A stretch of DNA of 64,000 nucleotides from CBDEGU01 sp965238045. Its GTDB lineage: Bacteria; Acidobacteriota; Terriglobia; Bryobacterales; UBA6623. This document shows positions 45,621 to 54,349 of the stretch, piece by piece; the first letter of the stretch is position 1, and each line of letters starts with the position of its first letter. Below the pieces are notes generated by a model. That model saw only the letters and a list, made by a program, of their open reading frames with translations, made no database searches and was not told the origin of the DNA. Both the position numbers and the translations under genes were made by a program. Location: positions 2,666,001 through 2,730,000 of the forward strand of contig CBDEGU010000012.1 of the NCBI GenBank assembly GCA_965238045.1, read 5' to 3'.

Positions 45621-47303
45621 ATGCAACCGGTATTGGCGGCGGTCGGCTGCTTCTTAATTTATTTCTTGGGGTACCGCTTCTATGCGCGGCGCCTGGGCTC
45701 GCGGATTTTCCGTCTCGACCCTAGCCGTAAGACCCCTGCCCACACGATGACCGACGGCGTGGACTACGTTCCCTGCCGCCGCGCGGTTCTCTTCGGTCAC
45801 CACTACGCATCGATCGCCGGACTTGCGCCCATGCTGGGCCCGGCGATTGCCGTCATCTGGGGCTGGCTGCCGGCCATGTTGTGGGTCGTGCTGGGCACGC
45901 TATTCATTGGAGCCGTGCATGACTTCGGAGCCTTGGTCATCTCCATGCGCCACAAGGGAGTCAGCGTCGGCAAAGTCGCCGAGGACCTGATCGGACGGCG
46001 AGCGAAGGCTATTTTCCTTCTGATTATCCTGTTCCTGGTTTGCCTGGTCATGGGAGTCTTCGTTCGAGTCGTTGCCGGCCTCTTTACGCCTGAATTCTAT
46101 CCATCCTCTGTCTTCCCGACCTTCTTCCTGATGGCGGTGGCGATGGTCATCGGGTGGCTCGTCTATAAGCGCTCGGTGAGCGTCGCCAAGTCCTCGGCCA
46201 TTGGCTTTGTGCTGATGCTCTCCTCGATCGGGGCCGGTCTGTATATAGCTCAGCCCTCTTTGCCAATCGACACCTGGATTCTCATCTTGCTGTGCTACGC
46301 CTTTGCCGCTTCTACCTTGCCAGTATGGGCTTTGCTGCAACCGCGGGACCACCTCAACTCGATGCTGTTGTACCTGGGCCTGGGCTTGGCCTATTGCGGG
46401 TTTTTCCTTCTGCGGCCGGCTTTCGCCGCTCCGGCCTTGAATATCCACCCGGCGCAAGCACCGCCGCTGTTTCCATTCGTGTTCATCGTCATCGCCTGCG
46501 GCGCGATTTCAGGATTTCACGGACTCGTCTCCTCGGGCACAACCTCGAAGCAGATCGACCGCGAAACCGACGCCGTTCTGATCGGCTATGGAGGAATGGT
46601 GGGCGAATCTCTGCTCGGCCTGCTAGCGGTGCTCGCCTGCACGGCCGGCTTTGCCTCCACCGAGACCTGGAGCCAGCATTATGCAAGCTGGGGCGCGGCG
46701 AGTTCGCTGCCGGAAAAACTGCGGGCCTTCATCGACGGCGCGGGCCTCTTTATCAGCAGCACCGGCATTCCCTACGAAGGCGCCCGGGCTTTGATCGCTC
46801 TGGTGACGGTCTCCTTCGCCCTGACCTCGCTCGACTCCGGCACGCGCCTGCTGCGCTACAACATCGCCGAGATCGCCGAATCCGCCGGAATCCCCAAGCT
46901 CGGCAATCGTTATGTTGCTTCGGTGATCGCGGTCGCGCTGATCGGATTCTTTGCCTTCTATGAGCTGCAAGGCCAGCCGGCGGGACTGGCGCTCTGGGGC
47001 CTGTTTGGCAGCACCAATCAAGTTCTCGGCGCGCTGACCTTGCTCACCATCACCATTTATCTCCGCCAGCAGCGTTCGAACTACTGGTATACCTTTGTTC
47101 CGATGGTCTTCATGCTGGTCGTCACCATATCCGCGATGACCATCGATCTGACGAAATACTGGTCCGGCGGCCAGAGCCTGCTCTTCCTGGTAGCCCTATC
47201 CATCTTCATCCTCAGCATCTGGCTCGTGGTCGAGGCATACCTGCGATTTCGGAAAGACGAAGGCGACTCGGGAATGATTTCTGCTGCCGCGGATGGGGAC
47301 TGA
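45621..47303 (+). CDS. cstA: Carbon starvation protein CstA-family transporter
   Basis: 560 residues, inner-membrane protein with about 14-16 hydrophobic helices. Conserved marks: DYVPCRRAVLFGHHYASIAGLAPMLGPAIAVIWGWLPA, FIGAVHDFGALVIS, GFHGLVSSGTTSKQI, GYGGMVGESLLG, SLDSGTRLLRYNIAE and LFGSTNQVLGALTL. The family imports pyruvate or peptides under carbon limitation. This copy is shorter than E. coli CstA (about 700) because the C-terminal part is compact, as in many non-enteric bacteria. GGGAGGG precedes ATG 45621. Confidence 0.93.
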   Translation: MQPVLAAVGCFLIYFLGYRFYARRLGSRIFRLDPSRKTPAHTMTDGVDYVPCRRAVLFGHHYASIAGLAPMLGPAIAVIWGWLPAMLWVVLGTLFIGAVHDFGALVISMRHKGVSVGKVAEDLIGRRAKAIFLLIILFLVCLVMGVFVRVVAGLFTPEFYPSSVFPTFFLMAVAMVIGWLVYKRSVSVAKSSAIGFVLMLSSIGAGLYIAQPSLPIDTWILILLCYAFAASTLPVWALLQPRDHLNSMLLYLGLGLAYCGFFLLRPAFAAPALNIHPAQAPPLFPFVFIVIACGAISGFHGLVSSGTTSKQIDRETDAVLIGYGGMVGESLLGLLAVLACTAGFASTETWSQHYASWGAASSLPEKLRAFIDGAGLFISSTGIPYEGARALIALVTVSFALTSLDSGTRLLRYNIAEIAESAGIPKLGNRYVASVIAVALIGFFAFYELQGQPAGLALWGLFGSTNQVLGALTLLTITIYLRQQRSNYWYTFVPMVFMLVVTISAMTIDLTKYWSGGQSLLFLVALSIFILSIWLVVEAYLRFRKDEGDSGMISAAADGD

Positions 47304-47455
47304 GTTCCCCCGCGCGACGGCATTCTCCAGTGAACTGGCAGTCGAGGGACCAAGCCAGCATATCGAGTATGCGGGCGAGATCTCGCTAGCCGTATTTTGG
47401 CCCTGTCTCAGCTTCTCTCCTTCGGCGGCCCTCTCGCGGGCTGCGGTCCTCAGGC

Positions 47456-47470
47456 GGTGAGAAATGCGGG
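47456..47470. repeat. 15-mer shared with the 44.2-kb palindrome
   Basis: GGTGAGAAATGCGGG, identical to 44230-44244. Like that copy it lies directly downstream of the stop of a minus-strand gene. CTAGCC about 70 bases to its left may be the other half of a decayed palindrome. Confidence 0.6.
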
Positions 47471-47474
47471 TCAA

Positions 47475-48134
47475 CTACGGTTGTCGAAGCAGCGGCTCGA
47501 GCACTTCCAGCACATTCATCGCCAGGCGCCGGTTGCCTTCCGCCGCGGGGTGAATACCGTCGCTCTGCATGAGCGCCGGGTTCAGCGCCACTCCTTCCAT
47601 GAGGAAGGGCAAGAAAGGAAGTTTGAGTTCAGCGGCGAGATCCGAAAACGTGTTCTCGAAAGCTCGGCCGTATTGGCTCCCGTAGTTTGGCGGCAGCTTG
47701 ATTCCGGCCAGCACCACCTGTATGGCTTCGCTTTGAAAACGGGCAATCATCTCCCGCAGATTCAAGCGCATGCGATCGACCGGAAGCACCCGCAGGCCGT
47801 CGTTTCCGCCGAAGGCAACCACGACAATATCGGGCTTGAGCCGCAGGACGCTCTCGATCCGCGCCAGGCCGTTCCCGCTCGTGTTGCCGCTGATGCCTTC
47901 GTTGATCACCAAGTAGGCATAGCCCCGGCGGTTGAGTTCGCGTTGCAGGAAGGCTGGATAACTCTTATCCCGGGGTGTGCGGTATCCCGCCGTCAGGCTG
48001 TCGCCAAAGGCCACGATCACGCCGCGCGCGCCGCCGCGGTTTCCGTTTCCGGCCGAACTTTGACCCAGCAGCCACGATGCGGAACCGTGAGCCGCGCCGG
48101 TGAGCAGCAAGGCGCTGAGAAACACTCGAAGCAT
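47475..48134 (-). CDS. SGNH/GDSL arylesterase, TesA-like
   Basis: 219 residues. Signal peptide (MLRVFLSALLLTGAAHGSA), then block I VAFGDSLTAGY (nucleophile Ser), block II INEGISGNTSGNG, block III FGGNDGL, and block V DGIHPAAEGN (Asp and His). Periplasmic lysophospholipase/thioesterase/arylesterase. It is divergent, by 31 bases, from an ABC ATPase and permease pair, exactly the order of E. coli tesA and ybbA-ybbP. Confidence 0.92.
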   Translation of the reverse strand: MLRVFLSALLLTGAAHGSASWLLGQSSAGNGNRGGARGVIVAFGDSLTAGYRTPRDKSYPAFLQRELNRRGYAYLVINEGISGNTSGNGLARIESVLRLKPDIVVVAFGGNDGLRVLPVDRMRLNLREMIARFQSEAIQVVLAGIKLPPNYGSQYGRAFENTFSDLAAELKLPFLPFLMEGVALNPALMQSDGIHPAAEGNRRLAMNVLEVLEPLLRQP

Positions 48135-48165
48135 CTAGTGCCATAATAATTTTTCGAGTATCTAA

Positions 48166-48873
48166 ATGTCGAACGCCCATCCCATCATTGAAATGCGCGG
48201 CATCGGAAAAACGATCGATAGCGGTTCTCACGTCGTCGAGATCCTTCGTGATATCGACTTCGCCGTGCCCAGAGGCGAGTTCGTGGCCATCATGGGGCCG
48301 TCGGGCAGCGGCAAGAGTACTTTACTCGGACTCCTCGGCGGGCTCGATAGCCCTTCCACGGGAACTCTTCTCTTCGACGGCGATGAAATTCAAAACCTCG
48401 ACGAGGATGCCATGGCTCTGCTGCGAGGGCGCAAGATCGGTTTCATATTCCAGAGTTGCCAGCTTGTGCCTACGCTGACCGCCGAGGAAAATGTTCTCTT
48501 GCCGCTCGAACTCGCCGGCAATGGCCGCTTCGATGCCCGGCGCTTCGATGCCCAGCGCGCCGCAGAGCTGCTCGATCAGGTCGGATTGGCCGATCGGCGA
48601 GATCACTACCCGGTTCAGCTTTCCGGCGGGGAACAGCAGCGCGTCGCGCTCGCCCGGGCCTTCGTCAACTCTCCGCCGCTCGTGCTCGCCGACGAACCGA
48701 CGGGCAACCTCGATAGCGTCAACGGCCGTCATGTACTGGAGATGCTCACCGAGTTGAATCGCCGGCAGGGGACCACGCTCGTGCTAGTCACGCACAACCG
48801 GGAACTGGCCCATCAGGCCGGCCGCCTGATTTGCCTCCGCGACGGGCGCATCGTATCCGATGAGTCGCGGTGA
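48166..48873 (+). CDS. ABC transporter ATP-binding protein, YbbA/LolD type
   Basis: 235 residues. Walker A GPSGSGKST, Q-loop IFQSCQLVPTLTAEENV, signature LSGGEQQRVALARA, Walker B LVLADEPTGNLDS, H-loop VTHNRE. Such ATPases power FtsX-like permeases that work on lipoproteins or peptides rather than importing solutes. Partner permease begins 63 bases downstream; the neighbour on the other side is a TesA-like esterase. Confidence 0.93.
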   Translation: MSNAHPIIEMRGIGKTIDSGSHVVEILRDIDFAVPRGEFVAIMGPSGSGKSTLLGLLGGLDSPSTGTLLFDGDEIQNLDEDAMALLRGRKIGFIFQSCQLVPTLTAEENVLLPLELAGNGRFDARRFDAQRAAELLDQVGLADRRDHYPVQLSGGEQQRVALARAFVNSPPLVLADEPTGNLDSVNGRHVLEMLTELNRRQGTTLVLVTHNRELAHQAGRLICLRDGRIVSDESR

Positions 48874-48936
48874 ACGACGCAATGGCTTCTACACAAGTTC
48901 GCCTTTCCCGCCCGGCCAAGAGGCTGCCTCGTAACA

Positions 48937-51513
48937 ATGGGTAATCTTTCCTGGCGCACAGCCGCTACCATCGCCTGGCGTGAGGCCCGCGCCTCGTCGG
49001 GCCGTTTTGTCTTCATCCTTATCGCCGTGGCGATCGGTGTCGGCGCGGTAGCCGGCGTACGGGGCTTCAGCGCGGCGTTTCGCAAGATGCTGCTTGAAGA
49101 CGCCCGTACCCTGATGGCCGCCGATCTCTCGGTGCGGGTTTTTCACATGCCGACGCCGCGGGAAGAAGCCGCTCTTGAGCGTTTCGAAAGCCAGGGCTTG
49201 GAGCACACCTGGGTCACCGAAACGGTTTCGGCGATGTCGTCGGAAAACGCCAGCCGGCCGTCGCTGGTTTCGGTCAAAGCGGTCGATCCGTCGAGGTATC
49301 CCTTCTACGGTGAACTGGAACTCGATCCGCCGGGCGAGCTGGCCGGCGCGCTGACCGCCGAAACGATGCTCATCTCAGCGGACCTGCTCATACGGCTGAA
49401 TGCGAAGATCGGCGACAGCCTGCGTCTTGGCGACGCGCTGTTTCGGCTCGCGGCCGTGGTGCTGGTGGAACCCGATCGCATGACCGGCACGCTGAATATC
49501 GGGCCGCGGGTCATCGTCAGCCGTGAGGGGCTCGAACGCAGCCGGTTAATCCAACCGGGCAGCCGGGCCGCGCAGCGTTACCTGTTCCGTCTGCCGGCCC
49601 AGGGCCTCGGCATCGAGCAAGCCCGCCGGCAGCTCAAGCAGGTATTCGACCATGCCCTGATCGCCGACTACCGCGAGACGCATCCGACGATTCGCCGGGG
49701 GCTCGACCGGGCAACGAATTTTCTGGGCCTGGTCAGTCTCGTCGCACTGATCGTCGGATCGCTGGGCGTAGCCATGGCGATGCATTCTCACCTCCAGCAG
49801 AAGCTCGACGTGATCGCGATCATGAAATGCCTCGGAGCACGATCGTCTCAGATCATCCGCATCTATGTTCTTCAGACAGCCGGCCTGGGCGCGGTCGGCA
49901 GTCTGCTTGGCATCGCGGTCGGGTACCTGGTGCAAAGCTGGTTGCCACGCTTGATCGCCCAATACTTTCCCTTCGCCGCGGAGCTGGCCTGGCAGCCCAT
50001 CGTCGGCTTGCAGGCCTTTGCCATGGGCATGCTCACGACGCTCCTGTTCACGCTCCCCGCCTTGCTCGCGGTGCGCGGCGTCCGTCCGGCCCTTGTTTTC
50101 CGCCGGGACATGGCCGCAGACGGCCCGGGAGGCACACGCCGCCACGCCGCCAGCCGGCGCCAGCGCATGGAGTCGATTCGAGCCGCGGCCGCCATCCTGG
50201 CCGGCATCATCTGCCTGGCGGCCTGGCTCGGCGACTCGCTGCGCGTGGGCGCCTGGTTTGGCGGCGGCCTCGCGCTGAGCGTGCTGCTGCTGGCGCTGGC
50301 CGCGAAGGGACTCCTGCGCTTGCTGCGCGCCGCGACGGACCTGCCGTGGTGGAAACTCTCTCCGTCGGTTCGCCACGGCGTGGCCAATCTTTACCGGCCC
50401 GGCGCGCACACCACGCCCATCCTCGTCGCGCTGGGTGTCGGCGTTACATTAACTCTCACCGCCTATATCGTTCAGGCATCGGTTGTCGCGCAATTGATGA
50501 AGAGCGCACCCGCTGGCATGCCGAACCTCTTCATGGTGAATATCGCCGAGCAGGAACGCGACGAGCTGCTGGCGCTCCTCGCTAGTCATCCCGAAGTCGA
50601 GGGAACGCCACAGCTCTACCCTTCGGTCACCGCGCGGCTGGTACAGGTCGACGGCGTGTCCCTCGATCGAATCCAAGAGCAACAGGGTGCCCGCCGGTTT
50701 CGCGCGACACGCGGCATCACTTGGCAGGACGAGCAGCCTGAGGACATCGAGATCGTTCGCGGCAGGTGGTGGACCGCTGAAGACGCCGCCAGCGCGCCGC
50801 CGCATTTCGTCTCGGTGCGCGAATCCGCGGCTGAAACTCTCGATCTCCATGTCGGCTCATCGCTCGAGTGGACGGTTGGCGCTCAGAGCGTGGCGGCCCG
50901 AGTGGCCGCGATCCACCGCAGTGAGGCCATTCGCCCGCGCTCGACCATGGACTTCGTGCTCTCGCCGAAGGCTCTCGAAGGGCTTCCGGTCATCTACTAT
51001 GGCTCGGTTCGTATCGCCAGTGGGCAGGCGCCACAACTTCAGCGGGCGATCTTTGAGCAGTTCCCCTCCGTGACGGCGATCAACGTCGCCGACGTGCTCG
51101 AAATCGTTCAGGGAGTGGTCAATCAAATCGGCGTGGTGATTCGATTCGTCTCGGCGCTGACCATCTTGGCGGGAGTTGTGATTCTGATGTCGGCCGTCAT
51201 GGCGACTCGCTTCCGGCGCGTGCGCGAGATCGCCATCTTGAAGACCCTGGGCGCGACCCGGCGCCGCGTGCGAAGCATCTTCTCGGTCGAGTTCCTGATT
51301 CTCGGCCTCTCGGCCGGCTTACTGGGAAGCCTGCTGGCGGCGGCGTTTTCGAAATTGCTGCTCGAGGGGCTCTTCGACAGTGAGTTCCACTCCGATCTCA
51401 CGCCGCATCTGGTCGCGATCCTGGGCGCCGCGGCGGTCGTCAACCTTGCCGGCCACCTGGCAAGTTTCCGCCTTCTCGACAGAAAACCGATCGAAGTCTT
51501 GCGCGCTGAGTAA
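48937..51513 (+). CDS. FtsX-family ABC permease, YbbP-like
   Basis: 858 residues. Helix 1 (about 23-45, FVFILIAVAIGVGAVAGVRGF) is followed by a large periplasmic domain (about 50-250), three helices from about 260 with the FtsX pattern VIAIMKCLGARSSQIIRIYVLQTAGLGAVGS, two more hydrophobic segments (about 405-470), a second periplasmic domain, and a second FtsX block (about 735-850: REIAILKTLGATRRRVRSIFSVEFLILGLSAGLLG). This ten-helix plan is that of YbbP. Works with the ATPase just upstream; substrate unproven. Confidence 0.9.
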   Translation: MGNLSWRTAATIAWREARASSGRFVFILIAVAIGVGAVAGVRGFSAAFRKMLLEDARTLMAADLSVRVFHMPTPREEAALERFESQGLEHTWVTETVSAMSSENASRPSLVSVKAVDPSRYPFYGELELDPPGELAGALTAETMLISADLLIRLNAKIGDSLRLGDALFRLAAVVLVEPDRMTGTLNIGPRVIVSREGLERSRLIQPGSRAAQRYLFRLPAQGLGIEQARRQLKQVFDHALIADYRETHPTIRRGLDRATNFLGLVSLVALIVGSLGVAMAMHSHLQQKLDVIAIMKCLGARSSQIIRIYVLQTAGLGAVGSLLGIAVGYLVQSWLPRLIAQYFPFAAELAWQPIVGLQAFAMGMLTTLLFTLPALLAVRGVRPALVFRRDMAADGPGGTRRHAASRRQRMESIRAAAAILAGIICLAAWLGDSLRVGAWFGGGLALSVLLLALAAKGLLRLLRAATDLPWWKLSPSVRHGVANLYRPGAHTTPILVALGVGVTLTLTAYIVQASVVAQLMKSAPAGMPNLFMVNIAEQERDELLALLASHPEVEGTPQLYPSVTARLVQVDGVSLDRIQEQQGARRFRATRGITWQDEQPEDIEIVRGRWWTAEDAASAPPHFVSVRESAAETLDLHVGSSLEWTVGAQSVAARVAAIHRSEAIRPRSTMDFVLSPKALEGLPVIYYGSVRIASGQAPQLQRAIFEQFPSVTAINVADVLEIVQGVVNQIGVVIRFVSALTILAGVVILMSAVMATRFRRVREIAILKTLGATRRRVRSIFSVEFLILGLSAGLLGSLLAAAFSKLLLEGLFDSEFHSDLTPHLVAILGAAAVVNLAGHLASFRLLDRKPIEVLRAE

Positions 51514-51546
51514 GCACCGCGGACAACGCCCGCCAACCCGCAAACC

Positions 51547-51648
51547 GAGCCGCGCACGCAAGTAAGCTGTCCAGCCACAAAACCACAACCACAACCACTA
51601 ACCGTCTCGAAACCCGAAACGCTAAAAACCAGAAACCACCCACTGCCC
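51547..51648. repeat. Dispersed repeat B, uninterrupted copy
   Basis: GAGCCGCGCACGCAAGTAAG, then GTCCAGCCACA, AACCGTCTCGAAAC and AACCAGAAACCACC. The same blocks occur in the same order at 54045-54230, where they are split by a 106-bp element. It includes three short ACAACC units not seen in the other copy. This copy and repeat A occupy most of the 310 bases between ybbP-like gene and the next CDS. Confidence 0.7.
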
Positions 51649-51682
51649 CAATGAAGCTGTCTCACCCAAGAGGTTCACGCCA

Positions 51683-51780
51683 ATCAAAAAACCGAGACCG
51701 TCACGAGCACTGGCGAAGCGCTCTCCAATTTGCGATAACTTAAGCCATGCGCGGCCCATTGACCCGGCATTTTCCCGCGC
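51683..51780. repeat. Diverged copy of repeat A (related to the 106-bp element)
   Basis: Shares GCACTGGCGAA, CGCTCTC, ACTTA-GCCATGCGCGGC and GCATTTT with 54061-54166, in the same order and spacing, but its ends are diverged so inverted repeats are weak. Confidence 0.7.
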
Positions 51781-51823
51781 CGTCCAGCCCCCCCGTTATC
51801 ACCCGCTCAGGCAACCAGACTCC

Positions 51824-53077
51824 ATGACGCTCCCTATCAAGCCCATCAACCGAAGAACCTTCCTCTCCTCAAGCGCCGCCGCTGCTCTGGCCGCGATCTT
51901 GCCCGGCCCGCGGCCGCTCCATGGGGCTTCGGGACGCAAGAAGATCGCCGCGCTCTCGACGATCTACCACGTCCGCTCTCACAGCGACAACTTCATCACG
52001 CGTTTTCTCGAAGGCTACTGGATCGGCGATAAGTATCACGAGCCGCCGGCCGATGTCGTGTCACTATTCGTCGAGCAGGAGCATCCAGCCGACATCAGTA
52101 CGCGGCTGGCGAAGACCTGGGGCGTACCGAAGTTTCCGACGATTCGCGAAGCGCTCACCTTAGGCGGCGGGGAACTTGCGGTGGATGGCGTGCTGCTGAT
52201 CGGCGAGCACGGCAATTATCCGACCAACGTCAAGAATCAGAAACTCTATCCGCGGCACCGCTTCATGAGCGAGGTGGTCGGCGTCTACAGGCAGTCGGGT
52301 CGCTCGGCGGCGCTTTTCAACGACAAGCATCTCTCCTATGACTGGGCCAAGTCGAAGCAGATGTACGACTGGTCGCGGGAACTGGATTTTCCTCTGATGT
52401 CTGGCTCCTCAGTCTCGGTCACGTTCCGGCGTCCCGAGATGGATTTTCCGCTCGAGACCGAACTGGAAGAGGTCTTGGCGGTGGGGGGCGGCTGGGTCGG
52501 CGACGGCGGCTTGTTTCACATCCTTGAGACGATGCAATGTTTCGCCGAGCGGCGCAAGGGCGGCGAGACCGGTGTCAAGTCCGTTCAACTGCTCGAGGGC
52601 GACGCCGTCTGGGAGGCGGCGGGGCAGGGGCGCTGGAGTCGCGGCTTGCTGTCCGCCGCGCTCGGTCGCGGCCGCAAGGTGACTCCGGGTGCTCTCAAAA
52701 GGGTCGCCAAACAGCCGGTCGCTTGTTTGCTGGAGTACAACGACGGTTTCCGCGGAACCGCGCTCGCGCTGGGAGGCAAGGTCGGTGAGTATCTGGCGGC
52801 TGTAAAGATCAAGGGCCAGCGGGAGCCGTTGTCGACACTGTGTTACATCCCGACCGAAAACTCGAATAATTTCAGTCCGCTGGTTGATTCAATCGGCCGG
52901 ATGTTTACCGCCGGCACGCTCGACTACGCAGTGGAGCGTACGCTGCTGACCAGCGGAGCGCTTTCGTTCCTGATGGAGTCGTGGTACCGGGGGCAGAAAC
53001 GGATCGAAACTCCGATGCTCAACATTCGCTACAAGGGGCCGGAGCAATCCTACTTCGGGCATGGGATGGGGTCGTAG
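51824..53077 (+). CDS. Tat-exported protein of unknown function
   Basis: 417 residues. Twin-arginine signal (KPINRRTFLSSSAAAALAAIL). The mature part has IAALSTIYHVRSHSDNFITRFLEGY, DVVSLFVEQEHPADIST, ALTLGGGELAVDGVLLIGEHG, NDKHLSYDWAKSKQMYDWSRELDFPLMSGSS and LLEYNDGFRGTALALGG. This pattern recurs in Acidobacteriota and Planctomycetota proteins of no known activity; the first strand-helix pairs hint at a dinucleotide-fold oxidoreductase-like core, which is inference. Followed after two bases by the SMP-30-like gene, so they form one unit. Confidence 0.75.
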   Translation: MTLPIKPINRRTFLSSSAAAALAAILPGPRPLHGASGRKKIAALSTIYHVRSHSDNFITRFLEGYWIGDKYHEPPADVVSLFVEQEHPADISTRLAKTWGVPKFPTIREALTLGGGELAVDGVLLIGEHGNYPTNVKNQKLYPRHRFMSEVVGVYRQSGRSAALFNDKHLSYDWAKSKQMYDWSRELDFPLMSGSSVSVTFRRPEMDFPLETELEEVLAVGGGWVGDGGLFHILETMQCFAERRKGGETGVKSVQLLEGDAVWEAAGQGRWSRGLLSAALGRGRKVTPGALKRVAKQPVACLLEYNDGFRGTALALGGKVGEYLAAVKIKGQREPLSTLCYIPTENSNNFSPLVDSIGRMFTAGTLDYAVERTLLTSGALSFLMESWYRGQKRIETPMLNIRYKGPEQSYFGHGMGS

Positions 53078-53079
53078 TC

Positions 53080-53997
53080 ATGAGAGCAGCAGGAATTTAC
53101 GCCAACCATACGGACATGTTCGATCTAGTCGGCCGGGGGGCGAAGATCCTCAAAGTAGCCAGCGGCTACGAATTCACCGAGGGTCCGGTCTTTCACCGCA
53201 CGGGCTTCATGCTCTTTAGCGACCTGCCGAGCGAGCGAATCCTCAAGTACACGATTTCCTCCTCGGGGGGCTCGCCGGCGAGCGGCAAGATCTCGGTGTT
53301 TCGCGAGAACTCGAATCGCGCCAATGGATTGACGTTCGACCATCAGGGACGGCTGCTGAGCTGCGAAACCGGGCCGGGCCGGGTGACGCGCACCGAAAAA
53401 GACGGCTCGATCACCGTTCTGGCTGACCGCTATGGCTCCAAGCGGCTCAGTTCGCCCAACGATCTGGTCTACAACATCGACGGGTCGGTCTACTTCAGCG
53501 ACATGCCGCGGCGCAACCTCCCCGACGCGAGCGAGCGGACCAATGTGGCAGCGGTCTACCGCATCATCCGCACCCAAGTCCCCGCCGCCGCATACAAGAT
53601 CGAGCGGCTCTCGGAGGAATACAAACGGCCCAACGGCGTGGCCCTCGGTCCGAAACAGCGCCAGCTCTACATCGCCGACAGCGCCAGCCGCAACATCCGG
53701 GTTCACGCCATCCGCGACGACGGCGCACGGGCGAAGGGGCGCGTCTTCGCCGATCTCGCCTCCGAGGAGGCCGGCAGCCCCGACGGCCTCAAGACCGACG
53801 AGAGCGGCAATGTCTATTGCACCGGGCCGGAAGGCGTCTGGGTATTCAGTCCCGCGGGAAAGCACCTCGGAACGATCGTACCCCCCGAAAGACCGAGCAA
53901 TTGCAACTGGGGACGCGGTTTCCGAGGGCTCTACATCACCGCCAGGAAGTCAGTCTACTACGTGCCCACGCAAGTGCCCGGCACGCGCACATTCTAG
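53080..53997 (+). CDS. SMP-30/gluconolactonase-like protein
   Basis: 305 residues, six-bladed propeller of the SMP-30/gluconolactonase/LRE type. Marks: EFTEGPVFHRTGFMLFSDLPSERILKY (metal Glu), NRANGLTFDHQGRLLSCETG, LSSPNDLVYNIDGSVYFSD (Asn, Asp), KRPNGVALGPKQRQLYIAD, and GSPDGLKTDESGNVYCTG. Family members hydrolyse aldonolactones with a divalent metal. ATG 53080 follows the upstream stop by two bases. Could supply sugar acids to the dehydratases elsewhere in the window (inference). Confidence 0.88.
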   Translation: MRAAGIYANHTDMFDLVGRGAKILKVASGYEFTEGPVFHRTGFMLFSDLPSERILKYTISSSGGSPASGKISVFRENSNRANGLTFDHQGRLLSCETGPGRVTRTEKDGSITVLADRYGSKRLSSPNDLVYNIDGSVYFSDMPRRNLPDASERTNVAAVYRIIRTQVPAAAYKIERLSEEYKRPNGVALGPKQRQLYIADSASRNIRVHAIRDDGARAKGRVFADLASEEAGSPDGLKTDESGNVYCTGPEGVWVFSPAGKHLGTIVPPERPSNCNWGRGFRGLYITARKSVYYVPTQVPGTRTF

Positions 53998-54044
53998 ACA
54001 CGCCCAAGCGAAAATGGGGGACTGCCATCCGATTTTCGCTCGCG

Positions 54045-54230
54045 GAGCCGCGCACGTCAGAAGCTGTGAAAAAATCGGGATTGTCACAAGCACTGGCGAA
54101 ACGCTCTCTGATTCGCAAGGACTTAGGCCATGCGCGGCTGACTGTCCCAGCATTTTTCACAGCTTCTCAGTAAGCGGTCCAGCCACATAACCGTCTCGAA
54201 ACTCGAAAAACCAGGAACCAGCCACCACCG
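54045..54230. repeat. Dispersed repeat B, copy interrupted by the 106-bp element
   Basis: GAGCCGCGCACG at 54045-54056, TCAG at 54057-54060, then the element, then TCAG (54167-54170) and TAAGCGGTCCAGCCACA, AACCGTCTCGAAACTCGAAA, AACCAGGAACCA. Removing the element and one TCAG gives the layout of 51547-51648. This repeat fills most of the 352 bases between the SMP-30-like gene and the kinase gene. Confidence 0.75.
54061..54166. mobile_element. 106-bp palindromic MITE-like element (repeat A)
   Basis: Starts AAGCTGTGAAAAAATCGGGA and ends with the inverse of AAGCTGTGAAAAATGCTGGGA, so about 20 bases pair at the ends, and weaker pairing continues inwards. Flanked on both sides by TCAG. No coding capacity. 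A related sequence without clear ends lies at 51683-51780. Confidence 0.7.
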
Positions 54231-54349
54231 CCGTCCAAATCAGCGAAACCGAAACCGAGCAACCGCGGTGCCAAAGAAACGCGAGATTGAGGCTATACGC
54301 TTTTTTCGCGGACTCCCGCTCCGGCCGCTCGACCCGCCGCCGGCCGCGA

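Noticed and set aside
47375..47386. Perfect palindrome GCGAGATCTCGC as an operator
   Set aside because: It lies between two convergent genes with no promoter nearby; a 12-bp palindrome can occur by chance.
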